This document shows, piece after piece, positions 43,734 through 52,403 of a stretch of DNA of 52,900 bases. This DNA comes from Treponema sp. (GTDB taxonomy: Bacteria > Spirochaetota > Spirochaetia > Treponematales > Breznakiellaceae). Every line of letters starts with the position of its first letter. The first letter of the stretch is position 1. The notes beneath the pieces were generated by a model. That model was not told where the DNA came from. It ran no database searches and saw nothing but the letters and a program-made list of their open reading frames with translations. Location: the NCBI GenBank assembly GCA_031257675.1, contig JAIROG010000019.1, positions 1 through 52,900 of the forward strand, written 5' to 3'. Made by a program: the position numbers and the translations under genes.

Positions 43734-43789
43734 CAGGCGGTTCTAAACGCTTATGGAGCGATTCCGAACCGCCTGCCAGTATTTTTTTT
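43734..43789 (+). terminator. Rho-independent terminator of gltD
   Basis: CAGGCGGTTC (43734-43743) pairs with GAACCGCCTG (43766-43775), and a run of eight T follows at 43782-43789. This is the most canonical terminator in the window. Confidence 0.85.
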
Positions 43790-44729
43790 GTAGCTATTCA
43801 GTCGCCTTAAGACAAAGATGCAAAGAATATGCGGAATTTAAGGAACGCGCCAGTTCCTTAAAACCACCCGCTTGAGGTTTGCGCAGAGTCTGTAATGGGG
43901 TGGACGTTTCGTTTCATGCCGCTCTTACGCTATGGGAAAGATGGTCATCCGCAATCTCGGCTCAGGGCAATACACCAAGGACTATTTTAACGAAAACCGG
44001 TAGACCATTTTTTATAGTACCCGGCGCGGAAATAGTTCTGGATATGGCCGGCGCCTACGGCGTACATAAGCGTCGTGACATTTTCAGAGGTTTGCCTTGC
44101 CGGTACCGCGCGGACGAAGCCGTATTGGAAGATGCGCGGTCCTATGTTCGCGCCGTCATTAATTTGCGCCTCTCTTAAAAAAAGCGCCCCTCCTGTCGTG
44201 ATAGCCATATCGGAAATGATCTTCCCAAGCCGATCCGCTTGCTTGCCCACGCTCCCGGCGGCGAGCGCCAATCCGCTGCCCGGCGGGACACTCTTTGCCG
44301 AGCAGCCCATTGATGAACCGCGCAAGCGCGGCGGGGATCGCCCTTTCAGAATCAGGCGGAGCATCAAGCCGAACACTTGAAGCGTCTCCCGCTCCTTGTT
44401 GTCCGTCATGCGGATTCCCATATATGACAATACCACCACAAAAAACAGGCTTGACAACAGATTTCATGGGCTATAGACTGTCCGTTTATCGTGACGCCTT
44501 CAAGACCCTCGCGCTTGTTCGCCGCCCGCGCCGCTTGATGTCTAAACCGGGGTTTCCAGAACCTCCTATACTGGAGCCGCGGGCATCAAAACCCGTTTCC
44601 ATCATTTTTTCCTCTAATAATTTTTCATCTTGCATGACCTGCAACCCTGCGGAACCGGATCATGTAATTCTATGAAACTCACAGGTAAGTGAAGGATGCG
44701 CCGGCCGGTGAGAGTCTCTCATCTATGCG
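43790..44729. other. Decayed intergenic DNA, no identifiable gene
   Basis: The longest open stretch is on the minus strand at 43987-44457 (156 codons). It has no ribosome binding site, no recognisable family, and its more protein-like pieces (for example SERAIPAALARFINGLLGKE) lie in another frame. It is probably the relic of one or two genes. Nothing else was recognised. Confidence 0.4.
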
Positions 44730-45386
44730 TCAGACGACGGTCAAGTCTTTGTCAAAGGCGTAGGCATAGAGGGTATCCGCACACGGTAGGTTCCCGCATG
44801 CAGGGGAGGGATCGCGGCGATGACTTCAGACGGGTGGTTCGCCACAATGCCGGAGGGATCGACCTTCGCCTCGGCGCCGCCGCCTGCGGATGTGAAATAC
44901 AAGACCGCTTCGCTTTTGTCTCCGGCTATTTTCAGCTTCGCGCCGGAGAGCTTCACCTCCCGTCAGGGCATGAGCGCCCCGTCCGGTTGACGAGGTGATG
45001 GCGGTTCCAGTTACAACGGCGGCGATTCTTTTGGGCTTCACCTGAGAGACGGCGGAGCGCAGCGCCATGACCGGGCGCAAGTTGATCTTGACTTTGCGCT
45101 TGCTGTGATCAAAAGGTTCGTCCGGGGCATCAAAGACGCCGGATATGCTGGGGAAGGCGTTGAAAACGCCCGGCGTTGACCGCGCCGCCTTCGGAGATGG
45201 TATCCGCAATGGCCTGTTTTTCCGCTTCAAGGACGGACGCGATGTCCGAGCGGGTGAGCGCCGCGCCGGTTTTTATAACGCGGACCATGATGTCGCTTGG
45301 GTGCGCAAGGTGACATTGACAACATAGGCGCGGAAGCGACCGGGTTTGTCTGTGAGTTTGCTGTCTTCCAATGTGTATTCTAACAT
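44730..45386 (-). pseudogene. HU-like DNA-binding protein with DUF4469, frameshifted
   Basis: The minus strand begins with ATG 45386 after AGGAG and reads MLEYTLEDSKLTDKPGRFRA with YVVNVTLRTQ. It then shifts to IKTGAALTRSDIASVLEAEK, then to FNAFPSISGVFDAPDEPFDH and KVKINLRPVMALRSAVSQVK, then VKLSGAKLKIAGDKSEAVLY and VANHPSEVIAAIPPLHAGTY. It ends DTLYAYAFDKDLTVV with a stop at 44730-44732. This order (HU-type DNA-binding half, then the DUF4469 beta-sandwich) is that of a family common in Bacteroidetes and treponemes. At least four frameshifts make it a pseudogene. Confidence 0.75.
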
Positions 45387-45518
45387 GATAACTCCTATAT
45401 AATCCGCTTTTAGCGGCGGTTTAATCGAAGGAGACGCCATCTTCTTTTCATCGGCGCCTGTGTCTGTCACCACTTATTTGTTAAAGTTTAATCTTACCGT
45501 TTTATAAAAAAATGAAGA

Positions 45519-45650
45519 ACCCAGGAGCAAGCTCCTGGGTATCAAAGATTGCACTTTGAAATCTTTTCGTATGGTGGGGGAACAAATCCCCCACGCCCCC
45601 AGTTTTCCGTAGCAAGCTGCGGGGTATTAAACCAAAGGGGCTACGCCCCA
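45519..45650. repeat. Cluster of REP-like hairpins left of the IS200/IS605 relic
   Basis: Perfect stems lie at 45519-45528/45531-45540 and 45574-45581/45587-45594. A related unit at 45609-45633 shares the core AGCAAGCT-x-C-x-GGGTAT-x-AAA with the first. A smaller stem (GGGGC/GCCCC) lies near 45640. These palindromes precede the TnpA-like relic and look like the recognition ends of an IS200/IS605 or REP-associated element. Confidence 0.6.
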
Positions 45651-45760
45651 AATAAAAGCGCCGGATCTGCTGGCGAGGCTTGAAAAGGCCGCGCCGTAAA
45701 GGGCGGGAACGCCGGAATGCTCCTCATGAAGCCCCCGGCAAGGCGGCGCGAAGGGGGACT

Positions 45761-46204
45761 ATGCAGGATTGGAGAAGTTTGGCGCGTGACAAATGGGCGC
45801 GCGAGCGTCATGCGGCGACAGTGCCGAAACGCCGAAGGAAGGCGCTGTGTGGGAATGTTCGGCGGAAAGCGGGGGAAGTCCCGCGGGAATTATGCGGGCG
45901 AAAAGGGGTGTGGAAGCGTTGGAAGGGCGTGCGGGGCCGGAGCGTGTCCATGCGCGCCTGTCAGCGCCGCCGAAGCGCGGCGCGGCGGGGGCGGCGGGGC
46001 GCATGAAAGGGAAAAGCGCGATACGAATATATCGGGAAATGATTCAATGGAAAGGGAGGGCGAATAGGGATTTCTGGGCCCGTGGATATTATGCGAGTAC
46101 GGCGGGATTAGATTGAGAAGAGGGCGAGAGAATATATCAAGAGCCAAGAGTGTCTTGGCAATGGGAGACAAGGCGCGTTAAATCTAGGCGGAGCTAAATT
46201 TTAA
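45761..46204 (+). pseudogene. IS200/IS605 TnpA-like transposase relic
   Basis: The frame opens MQDWRSLARDKWARERHAAT with VPKRRRKALCGNVRRKAGEV, the degraded form of the family start (M-x-DYRSL...KYRRKAL). After a frameshift come VEALEGRAGPERVHARLSAP and MKGKSAIRIYREMIQWKGRA, FWARGYYASTAGLD. The last frame has RAREYIKSQECLGNGRQGAL and stops at 46202-46204. The family's HUH metal-binding motif (DHVH) has become ERVH, and two frameshifts are present, so it is inactive. The hairpin at 46237-46255 fits the right end. Confidence 0.75.
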
Positions 46205-46236
46205 TTTACAGCCCTCTTCAAGGGGGCTTCCTAAAG

Positions 46237-46255
46237 CCGCCGGCTCTGCCGGTGG
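46237..46255 (+). repeat. Right-end hairpin of the IS200/IS605 relic
   Basis: CCGCCGGC (46237-46244), TCT loop, GCCGGTGG (46248-46255), one G-U pair. It is 33 nt past the transposase stop codon, where such elements carry their right-end hairpin. Confidence 0.55.
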
Positions 46256-46259
46256 ATTA

Positions 46260-46776
46260 TTACTGTAAATCTTATGAACTGGAGAAGAAAAAGAAAGCGT
46301 CAGCGGACAATCTTGTACCGCATTAGGGTCTGACAGCTCAAATGGTGTCTCCGCTTCTTTCGGCTTGTCTGACGCGGCAAGAGAAAAAGTTTCTTTCTTT
46401 TTTGCCATTTCCAAGACCTTTACATTATACCGGCTTCCATTGTCTTTACCGTATGGAGATATAGTTACGGAACAATCCCTGTATTCTGTATTGACGGACT
46501 TTGGTACGGTTATAGTATAATCATTACTCTTTTCTTCCCCGCAAGCGGATATGTGCACCGAACATTTTTGGGGAGAGATGGTTTTACTTCTTTTTCCGGA
46601 CCTGTATAATCACACAGATCGAATCCTTGCGGAAATTCAATCGTAAAATCAATTTTATTGCAAAAAACCGCCGCTGGAAACCGTTTGCCTTTCACCCGCC
46701 CATTGAGGCGACGGGTCTGGAAGCGGCGTTCCAGCGCGGCCCGGCAAGACGGCGATGACCGCCGGCAACAGCGCAT
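46260..46776 (-). pseudogene. Truncated gene of unknown function, disrupted by the IS relic
   Basis: Two minus-strand frames join into one protein-like reading. The first contains FCNKIDFTIEFPQGFDLCDY with TGPEKEVKPSLPKN. The second has SACGEEKSNDYTITVPKSVN, TEYRDCSVTISPYGKDNGSR and YNVKVLEMAKKKETF. A frameshift near 46550 separates them, and the second runs out into the right end of the IS200/IS605 relic. It looks like a secreted beta-sandwich repeat protein. No family was recognised. The 46777-47200 stretch beyond it holds nothing identifiable. Confidence 0.4.
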
Positions 46777-47200
46777 CCGCGAAAACCTCCAGAATTCATT
46801 CTTTCTTCATCGTCATGTTCATCATTTTATCCTTAAATCAGTTGTTGTTAAACCTCAACGCCCAACGGACGCTTTTATGCGGTGAGACGCGGGTAGGCTT
46901 GGCGTACGCCGCTTGTTTCGCCAAAATACACTGAGGAAAACCGCGTCGGCGCCCGCAGCGGCTCTGTTTGAGAAACTCTGCGCCGTCGGATGCGGCGCGT
47001 CTGCCGCGCAATGCGTGGGCATTATCGAATGGGACGGGGTCTCTGTCGAGGGCTTCCTGACCGGATACGGCGCCTATCCGCGTCGCAGTTCCGGCCCACT
47101 GGTCAGATACCGTGTCTTGAGGATACGATTGACACTATTTCCGTTGATGTTTAATTCCGTCCTCGCTTTTCATACGCGGCTCCTCCGCCTCGCCTTCCAC

Positions 47201-47232
47201 TTGACATTCTTTTCTTTTTTCTTCATTATACA
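47201..47232 (+). promoter_or_regulatory. Promoter of the DUF4912 gene, predicted leaderless
   Basis: TTGACA (47201-47206) and TATACA (47227-47232), with a long 20-nt spacer; ATTATA at 47225-47230 would give 18. The TATACA box ends 6 nt before the ATG at 47239 and no ribosome binding site intervenes. A second in-frame ATG is at 47248. Confidence 0.5.
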
Positions 47233-47238
47233 CTAAAT

Positions 47239-47952
47239 ATGAAAAGCATGGAGTTATCAAGAACGTACCTTGAAGGCTTGACAACGGAAGAATTGATTGT
47301 TTTGGCGGATCGCTTTGATATTGAAGTCCCGCCTGATTTGGCATGGAGCTTTATTGTGGAAACTCTGCTGGATATCAACCCGGTGGAAAGTTCTGAAAGC
47401 GTGGAACATCTAGATTATCTGGCGCAACAAGAAATGCTGGAGGAAGGCGCGTTAGATGATGCGGAGTCATGTGACATGGCGGCAAGCGGCGCCGCGCCTT
47501 TGCCGGAGCAGTACAACATTTCTTTTGTTGACATTTTGATCCGGGACCCGTTGTGGGTCTATGTGTTTTGGGAGATCAAAAGCCATGAAAAAGAAGCGTT
47601 CGAGACCAGAAATGGCTTTAACGGCTATTATTTGAAAATATGCCCGGTGGAAGACAGCAGGAAAGCGTTTACCGTCCATGTACGCTCGGCGGACACCGCA
47701 TGGTATGTGGGCATTCCTGATGGAGAAAGCAGTTATAAAGTGGAATTGTGCGTATCAGCGAGCAAGAAAGAAATCGTGATAGCCTCTTCCGGTGTGTTCA
47801 CCATGCCGGCGCTGTTTGATCTGGCGAAGAAGCGCGGCGCCTGTGCAAGTGGCGCTTCGCTCAACAACGCGGATCCTTTTAATCCTTTGCATGTTTTGTC
47901 GGGAATAAACGACTTTACCATACTCCGCAACAGGGAGCGTATTGTCCAGTGA
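47239..47952 (+). CDS. DUF4912 domain protein
   Basis: A 237-residue protein. The N-terminal 40 residues are a helical SAP/Rho-N-like segment (LEGLTTEELIVLADRFDIEV). An acidic linker follows, then the DUF4912 domain from residue ~90: NISFVDILIRDPLWVYVFWE and DTAWYVGIPDGESSYKVELC. The domain often accompanies GH57 alpha-glucan enzymes, and here the GH57 gene overlaps the stop by 4 nt. It may help bind glycogen or the enzyme; direct evidence is lacking. Confidence 0.85.
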   Translation: MKSMELSRTYLEGLTTEELIVLADRFDIEVPPDLAWSFIVETLLDINPVESSESVEHLDYLAQQEMLEEGALDDAESCDMAASGAAPLPEQYNISFVDILIRDPLWVYVFWEIKSHEKEAFETRNGFNGYYLKICPVEDSRKAFTVHVRSADTAWYVGIPDGESSYKVELCVSASKKEIVIASSGVFTMPALFDLAKKRGACASGASLNNADPFNPLHVLSGINDFTILRNRERIVQ

Positions 47953-49526
47953 ACAACCGGACTGTCATTTCCATCCTTATAAACGCCCATATACCTTGGG
48001 TTATAAATGATCCGGCGCATGAAAAATCGGTTTTTGAGAGCATATCGGAAACCTATCTTCCTTTATTGGAAGTTTTTGATCGACTTGATGCGGATCATAT
48101 CCCGTTCCACCTGGGGCTTTCGATTTCGCCCGCTCTGTGCTGTCTGTTGTCCGAAACGCGCATGCAGATGCGGTGTCTTGATTATATGTCCGCGCGAATC
48201 GAATTCGGGCGGAAGGAAGTGGAGCGCACCTCATTTTTGCATGAAGAGTCCAGGGAACAAGCGCAAAGGCTTGCGAAATGGTATTATGACGAGGCGATAG
48301 AGCGGCAGATACAGTTTTCAGAGCGATATGAAAGAAACATCCTGAAAGTATTTCACTATTATCAAAAGAAGGGAAACCTTGAGTTGCTCGCAACCGCGGC
48401 GACGCATGCGTTTCTGCCTTTATACGTGTCGAAGCGCGAAACTATTCAAGCCCAGATTGAAACTGCGGTCAGCGCGTTCCGCATCCATTTTGGCAAGCAT
48501 CCGATAGGGTTTTATCTGCCAGAGCTTGGGTGGATGCCTGAAATAGACGCTTTTATTAGGGCGTACAACTTTGGCTATACGATTTGCGACTCTCACGCCC
48601 TTGTTTTGGGGAAACCCTCCGCGACAAAAGGCTCGTTCTATCCGGTTAAAACCCCGGCGGGCGTTTGTGTTATGGCGCGGGATTTTTACGCGACGCGAGC
48701 TATTGTGGGCGAGAAGGGCTTTTCATGCGCGCAAGAGTACCGCGACAACCGGAGGGACGCTGGTTTTGAGTTGCCCCGCGAGGCGCTCGCCTCTTTTATT
48801 GGAAAATCTTCCTGCCGCCAGGCGACCGGATACAAGTACTGGTCGAATGGGAAGACGCCATACGATCCTGAAAAGGCTTTTGAACAAGCGAAGGCTCATG
48901 CGCGGGAATTTCTGGATGCGCAGTCCGCCCGGTTGCGCGAGGCTTCAAACTACATGAAGGAGGAGCCGCTCTGTCTGTGCGCAGTTGACGCGGACAGCCT
49001 GGGGCGTTTTTGGCGCGAAGGGACGCTGTTTCTGGAAGCGCTATTCAGAGAAGCGGTTCATTCCGGCGTTCACTGTGTAAGTCCGGGCGAATATCTATAC
49101 GATCAGGATGGTTCCCTGCTTGAAACCGTGGTTCCTTCGTTCTCGTCTTCCGGTGTGAATGGATATGCCGAGACATGGCTCGATTCGTCCAATGACTGGA
49201 TGTACCGGCATATTGAGCGGGCTGTTGAGCGCATGACTGAGCTTGCGGAGCGGTTTCCCAATGAATCGGGCATAAAAGAGCGCGCCTTGAACCAGGCGGC
49301 GCGAGAATTGTTGCTTGCGCAGGATTCTTGCCTGTCGAAACGCATTTATTACCAAGAGAACGCCGGCTACAACGCTAGAGAGATCGAAAACGGCTTGCGA
49401 AATTTCACCACGATTTATGAATCTCTTGGCTCAAGCCATATCAGCACCGACTGGCTCACCAGACTGGAGCGCGCTCATCATATTTTCCCCTACATCAATT
49501 ACCGCGCTTTTAGAAAAAAAAGGTGA
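47949..49526 (+). CDS. Glycoside hydrolase family 57 protein with DUF1957 (branching-enzyme-like)
   Basis: A 525-residue protein of the GH57/DUF1957 alpha-glucan branching enzyme group. The N-terminus is SILINAHIPWVIN (family: LHAHLPYVR). The nucleophile Glu is in GFYLPELGWMPEIDAFIRAY. The acid/base Asp is in CAVDADSLGRFWREGTLFLE, where related enzymes have D-T-E-L-F-G-H-W-W-x-E-G; the changed surroundings are unusual. A C-terminal helical domain follows (ERAVERMTELAERFPNESGI, ARELLLAQDSC). It starts with GTG overlapping the DUF4912 stop. It probably shapes glycogen, fitting the glycogen-binding protein at 6752-7513. Confidence 0.88.
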   Translation: MNNRTVISILINAHIPWVINDPAHEKSVFESISETYLPLLEVFDRLDADHIPFHLGLSISPALCCLLSETRMQMRCLDYMSARIEFGRKEVERTSFLHEESREQAQRLAKWYYDEAIERQIQFSERYERNILKVFHYYQKKGNLELLATAATHAFLPLYVSKRETIQAQIETAVSAFRIHFGKHPIGFYLPELGWMPEIDAFIRAYNFGYTICDSHALVLGKPSATKGSFYPVKTPAGVCVMARDFYATRAIVGEKGFSCAQEYRDNRRDAGFELPREALASFIGKSSCRQATGYKYWSNGKTPYDPEKAFEQAKAHAREFLDAQSARLREASNYMKEEPLCLCAVDADSLGRFWREGTLFLEALFREAVHSGVHCVSPGEYLYDQDGSLLETVVPSFSSSGVNGYAETWLDSSNDWMYRHIERAVERMTELAERFPNESGIKERALNQAARELLLAQDSCLSKRIYYQENAGYNAREIENGLRNFTTIYESLGSSHISTDWLTRLERAHHIFPYINYRAFRKKR

Positions 49527-49534
49527 CGACGGCA

Positions 49535-51199
49535 ATGGAAAACAACTGTTCTTGTTCGCTCTCCCGCTTTTTTTATGACAACGCCGGTTTTCTTTCAAAA
49601 ATCGGGTTTCTCGAAAGAAAGAACGATGGGGATCCGGTTGTAACCGGTTTGGAATACGATTCCCGCGCCATAGAAAAAGGCGGTTTGTATTTCGCCCTTC
49701 CGGGCGTACATACAGACGGACATCGTTTCATACCCCAAGCCGTTAAGCGGGGAGCTGCGGTCATTGTTCATCAACATGATGTGAATGCGGATGCAAAAGA
49801 TGTCGTCTACATAAGGGTAAAAGACTCACGCTTCGCCATGAGCGGCATTGCCGACGCTTTTTACGGATCGCCTTCAAAAAAACTTGTGGTCATCGGGGTG
49901 ACCGGAACTGAAGGCAAGTCAACAACGGTGCATCTCATCTGGCAGTTGTTGCGTCTTTGCGGCGAGAGGGCTGGTTTTATTTCCACGGTGCAGTACTGTA
50001 CCGGCGACAGGGCGGAATGGAATCCCGAACACCAAACCACGCCGGAAGCGACCGTCATCCATAAAAGGCTTGCGGAGATGGTCAATAACCGGCTTGCATT
50101 CGCTGTGTTGGAAGCCAGCTCACACGGGCTTTCCCCCAAAACCAACCGGCTGGGCGACGTCGCCTTTGATGTCGCTGTCATGTCCAACGTCACTCACGAA
50201 CACTTGGAATTTCACGGCACATGGGAACAGTACCGCGATGACAAAGCCCGTTTGTTCCGCGCTCTGGACGCAGTTTCCTCGACTTCTTGGCAGAAACGCT
50301 TTGACAACGGCGCCGCACATAGCGCGCCGCCTAGGTTCGGCGTTGTCAACGGCGATGACAAAAGCGCGTCCTATTTCGTGTCCGTTACGCAAAAACCAGT
50401 TTTTGCGTACACAGAAGGCGCTATTGACGCTGACGCGCGGCTTATGTATATAGAAAGCGCGTCCGGCGGCAATGAGTACGCTATTTTAGATAAAAAAACA
50501 AACCGCATTGTCTCTATTAAAGACAATCTGCCGGGCGCGTTCAACGCGAGAAACGTCATGGCAAGCATCTTGTGCGTGTCGAATCTGCTCTCTATGCCTA
50601 TCGCTGAATTTGCCCCGCTGATTCCCGTACTCAAGCCCGTGCGCGGGCGCATGACTGCGGTTCAAAAAGGGCAGCCTTTTGAGGTTATCGTGGATTATGC
50701 GCACACGCCGTCTTCGTTTGAGACGATTTTCCCGCCCCTGCGGGTCCGGTATGACAAAACGGGCGCCCGCATTATCAGCGTCTTTGGATCCGCCGGCGAC
50801 CGCGACACTCAAAAACGTCCTGAACAGGGGCGTATAGCCGCGCTCTACTCGGATATTATCGTGCTTGCCGATGAAGATCCCCGCAGTGAAGATCCCATGA
50901 CCATACTTGAAGAAATAGCCGCCGGCATCTATACGGCCAAAAACAGCGCTTCCAGCGGGGCGATCCGGACCTGCCGCAACACCGGAGCGAGGGGCAGAGA
51001 CCTCTTCCTCATTCCCGACCGTCCGTCCGCAATCAGGAAGGCTTTTTCGCTTGCGCGAGAAGGAGACGTAGTGGCGCTTCTGGGCAAGGGGCATGAAAAT
51101 TCGATCATATACGCGCATGAAACGCGCCCATATGACGAGATAACGGAAGCGGAAAAGGCGTTGGAAGAAGCCGGCTATAAGGAAACGGCATGCAACTAA
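49535..51199 (+). CDS. murE: UDP-N-acetylmuramyl-tripeptide synthetase
   Basis: About 554 residues from the ATG at 49535, which has AAGGTG upstream; a GTG at 49523 is the alternative. Mur ligase motifs: ATP loop GVTGTEGKSTTVHLIWQLL, EASSHGLSPKTNRL, NVTHEHLEFHGT, and the C-terminal DYAHTPSSFE. The amino-acid selectivity region reads DEDPRSEDP rather than DNPR-x-E-x-P of diaminopimelate-adding enzymes. Treponemes use L-ornithine in peptidoglycan, so ornithine is a reasonable substrate, an inference supported only by taxonomy and the nearby arginine gene. It overlaps argC by 10 nt. Confidence 0.94.
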   Translation: MENNCSCSLSRFFYDNAGFLSKIGFLERKNDGDPVVTGLEYDSRAIEKGGLYFALPGVHTDGHRFIPQAVKRGAAVIVHQHDVNADAKDVVYIRVKDSRFAMSGIADAFYGSPSKKLVVIGVTGTEGKSTTVHLIWQLLRLCGERAGFISTVQYCTGDRAEWNPEHQTTPEATVIHKRLAEMVNNRLAFAVLEASSHGLSPKTNRLGDVAFDVAVMSNVTHEHLEFHGTWEQYRDDKARLFRALDAVSSTSWQKRFDNGAAHSAPPRFGVVNGDDKSASYFVSVTQKPVFAYTEGAIDADARLMYIESASGGNEYAILDKKTNRIVSIKDNLPGAFNARNVMASILCVSNLLSMPIAEFAPLIPVLKPVRGRMTAVQKGQPFEVIVDYAHTPSSFETIFPPLRVRYDKTGARIISVFGSAGDRDTQKRPEQGRIAALYSDIIVLADEDPRSEDPMTILEEIAAGIYTAKNSASSGAIRTCRNTGARGRDLFLIPDRPSAIRKAFSLAREGDVVALLGKGHENSIIYAHETRPYDEITEAEKALEEAGYKETACN

Positions 51200-52320
51200 A
51201 CGTAGGCATACTAGGCGCGACCGGATACGCCGGCGCGGAGTTGACGCGCATCTTGCTGGGACATCCACAGACAGCGGAGATCCACCTCTCTTCGGTCAGT
51301 TTTGAAGGGGAGTCCATTGAAGCGGTGTATCCCAATTTCTTGGGGAATACGGAAAAAATCATCGGGGGCTTGAAGAAAGCCGAAGACGTGATTGAATCCG
51401 CAGATGTAGTTTTCGCAAGCCTGCCCCATGGGGTGGGCGAGGATTTCGCCAAAACCTGCGTTGAAAAAAGCAAGGCTTTCATTGACTTGTCGGCTGATTT
51501 CCGGTTCGGCGCCGATGAGCCGACGTTTGCGGCGTGGTACGGCAAAGGCTACCGGCATCCCGAACTGCGGCGGCGCTCGGCGTACGGTCTTCCCGAACTC
51601 AACCGGGAAGCGGCGCGACGCCTCGCCGCTTCCGGCGCGGTGATTATCGGAAATCCAGGGTGTTACCCCACAGCCGCGACATTGGGCGCAATGCCGGCGT
51701 TGGCGCGAGATTTAGCCGGAAACGGCGCCATCATTGTAGACGCGGCTTCCGGCGTTACGGGCGGCGGGCGGGCGTCTGCGCGAGCCTACCATTACCCGGA
51801 GTGCGCGGACAATGTGTCGCCCTATAAAGTGGGTTGCCACCGGCACACGCCGGAAATCAGCCGCAATTTCGCCGCTATAAGCGGCGAAATCCGTCCGGTT
51901 ATCTTTACGCCCCACCTTGCGCCGGTAAACCGGGGCATTTTGGCGACCATCTACATCCCGTTGGCGGATGCATACGCTCCGTCGCCGGCGCTCCCGCCGA
52001 AAGAAACCGCGCCCCGCCCTCCGTCAAAAGAAATCAGCGCAAACGCCGAAGAAATTCACGCCATCTACACCGAATTTTACAAGGGCGAGCCATTTGTACG
52101 CATCCTGCCTTTCGGCGCCGCAGCCTCAACAAACCAGGTGCGCCAGTCGAATTACTGTGATATTTCGATACATCTGGATCAGAGCGGCTCTACGCTCATC
52201 ATAGCGAGCGCGATTGACAACATGGTGAAAGGCGCGGCTGGGCAAGCGGTGCAGAATATGAACATCATTTTTGGATTTGAAGAAAACGCCGGGCTTACGG
52301 CGATTCCGGCGTTGTTTTAA
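51190..52320 (+). CDS. argC: N-acetyl-gamma-glutamyl-phosphate reductase
   Basis: A 376-residue NADP enzyme that reduces N-acetylglutamyl phosphate on the route to ornithine and arginine. NADP loop VGILGATGYAGAELTRILLG, active-site Cys in IGNPGCYPTAATLG, and GVTGGGRASARAYHYPEC with VGCHRHTPEI. A Pro/Lys-rich insertion (SPALPPKETAPRPPSKEISA) near residue 265 makes it slightly longer than usual. It overlaps murE, which links ornithine synthesis with peptidoglycan precursor synthesis in one transcript. Confidence 0.95.
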   Translation: MQLNVGILGATGYAGAELTRILLGHPQTAEIHLSSVSFEGESIEAVYPNFLGNTEKIIGGLKKAEDVIESADVVFASLPHGVGEDFAKTCVEKSKAFIDLSADFRFGADEPTFAAWYGKGYRHPELRRRSAYGLPELNREAARRLAASGAVIIGNPGCYPTAATLGAMPALARDLAGNGAIIVDAASGVTGGGRASARAYHYPECADNVSPYKVGCHRHTPEISRNFAAISGEIRPVIFTPHLAPVNRGILATIYIPLADAYAPSPALPPKETAPRPPSKEISANAEEIHAIYTEFYKGEPFVRILPFGAAASTNQVRQSNYCDISIHLDQSGSTLIIASAIDNMVKGAAGQAVQNMNIIFGFEENAGLTAIPALF

Positions 52321-52403
52321 CGCCTTACGCTTATAGCTTGTTATGTGCCATTTTCCCTGAATCTTTTGGAAAAATCATTGGCATATAACATTCCGGAGGA
52401 ATT

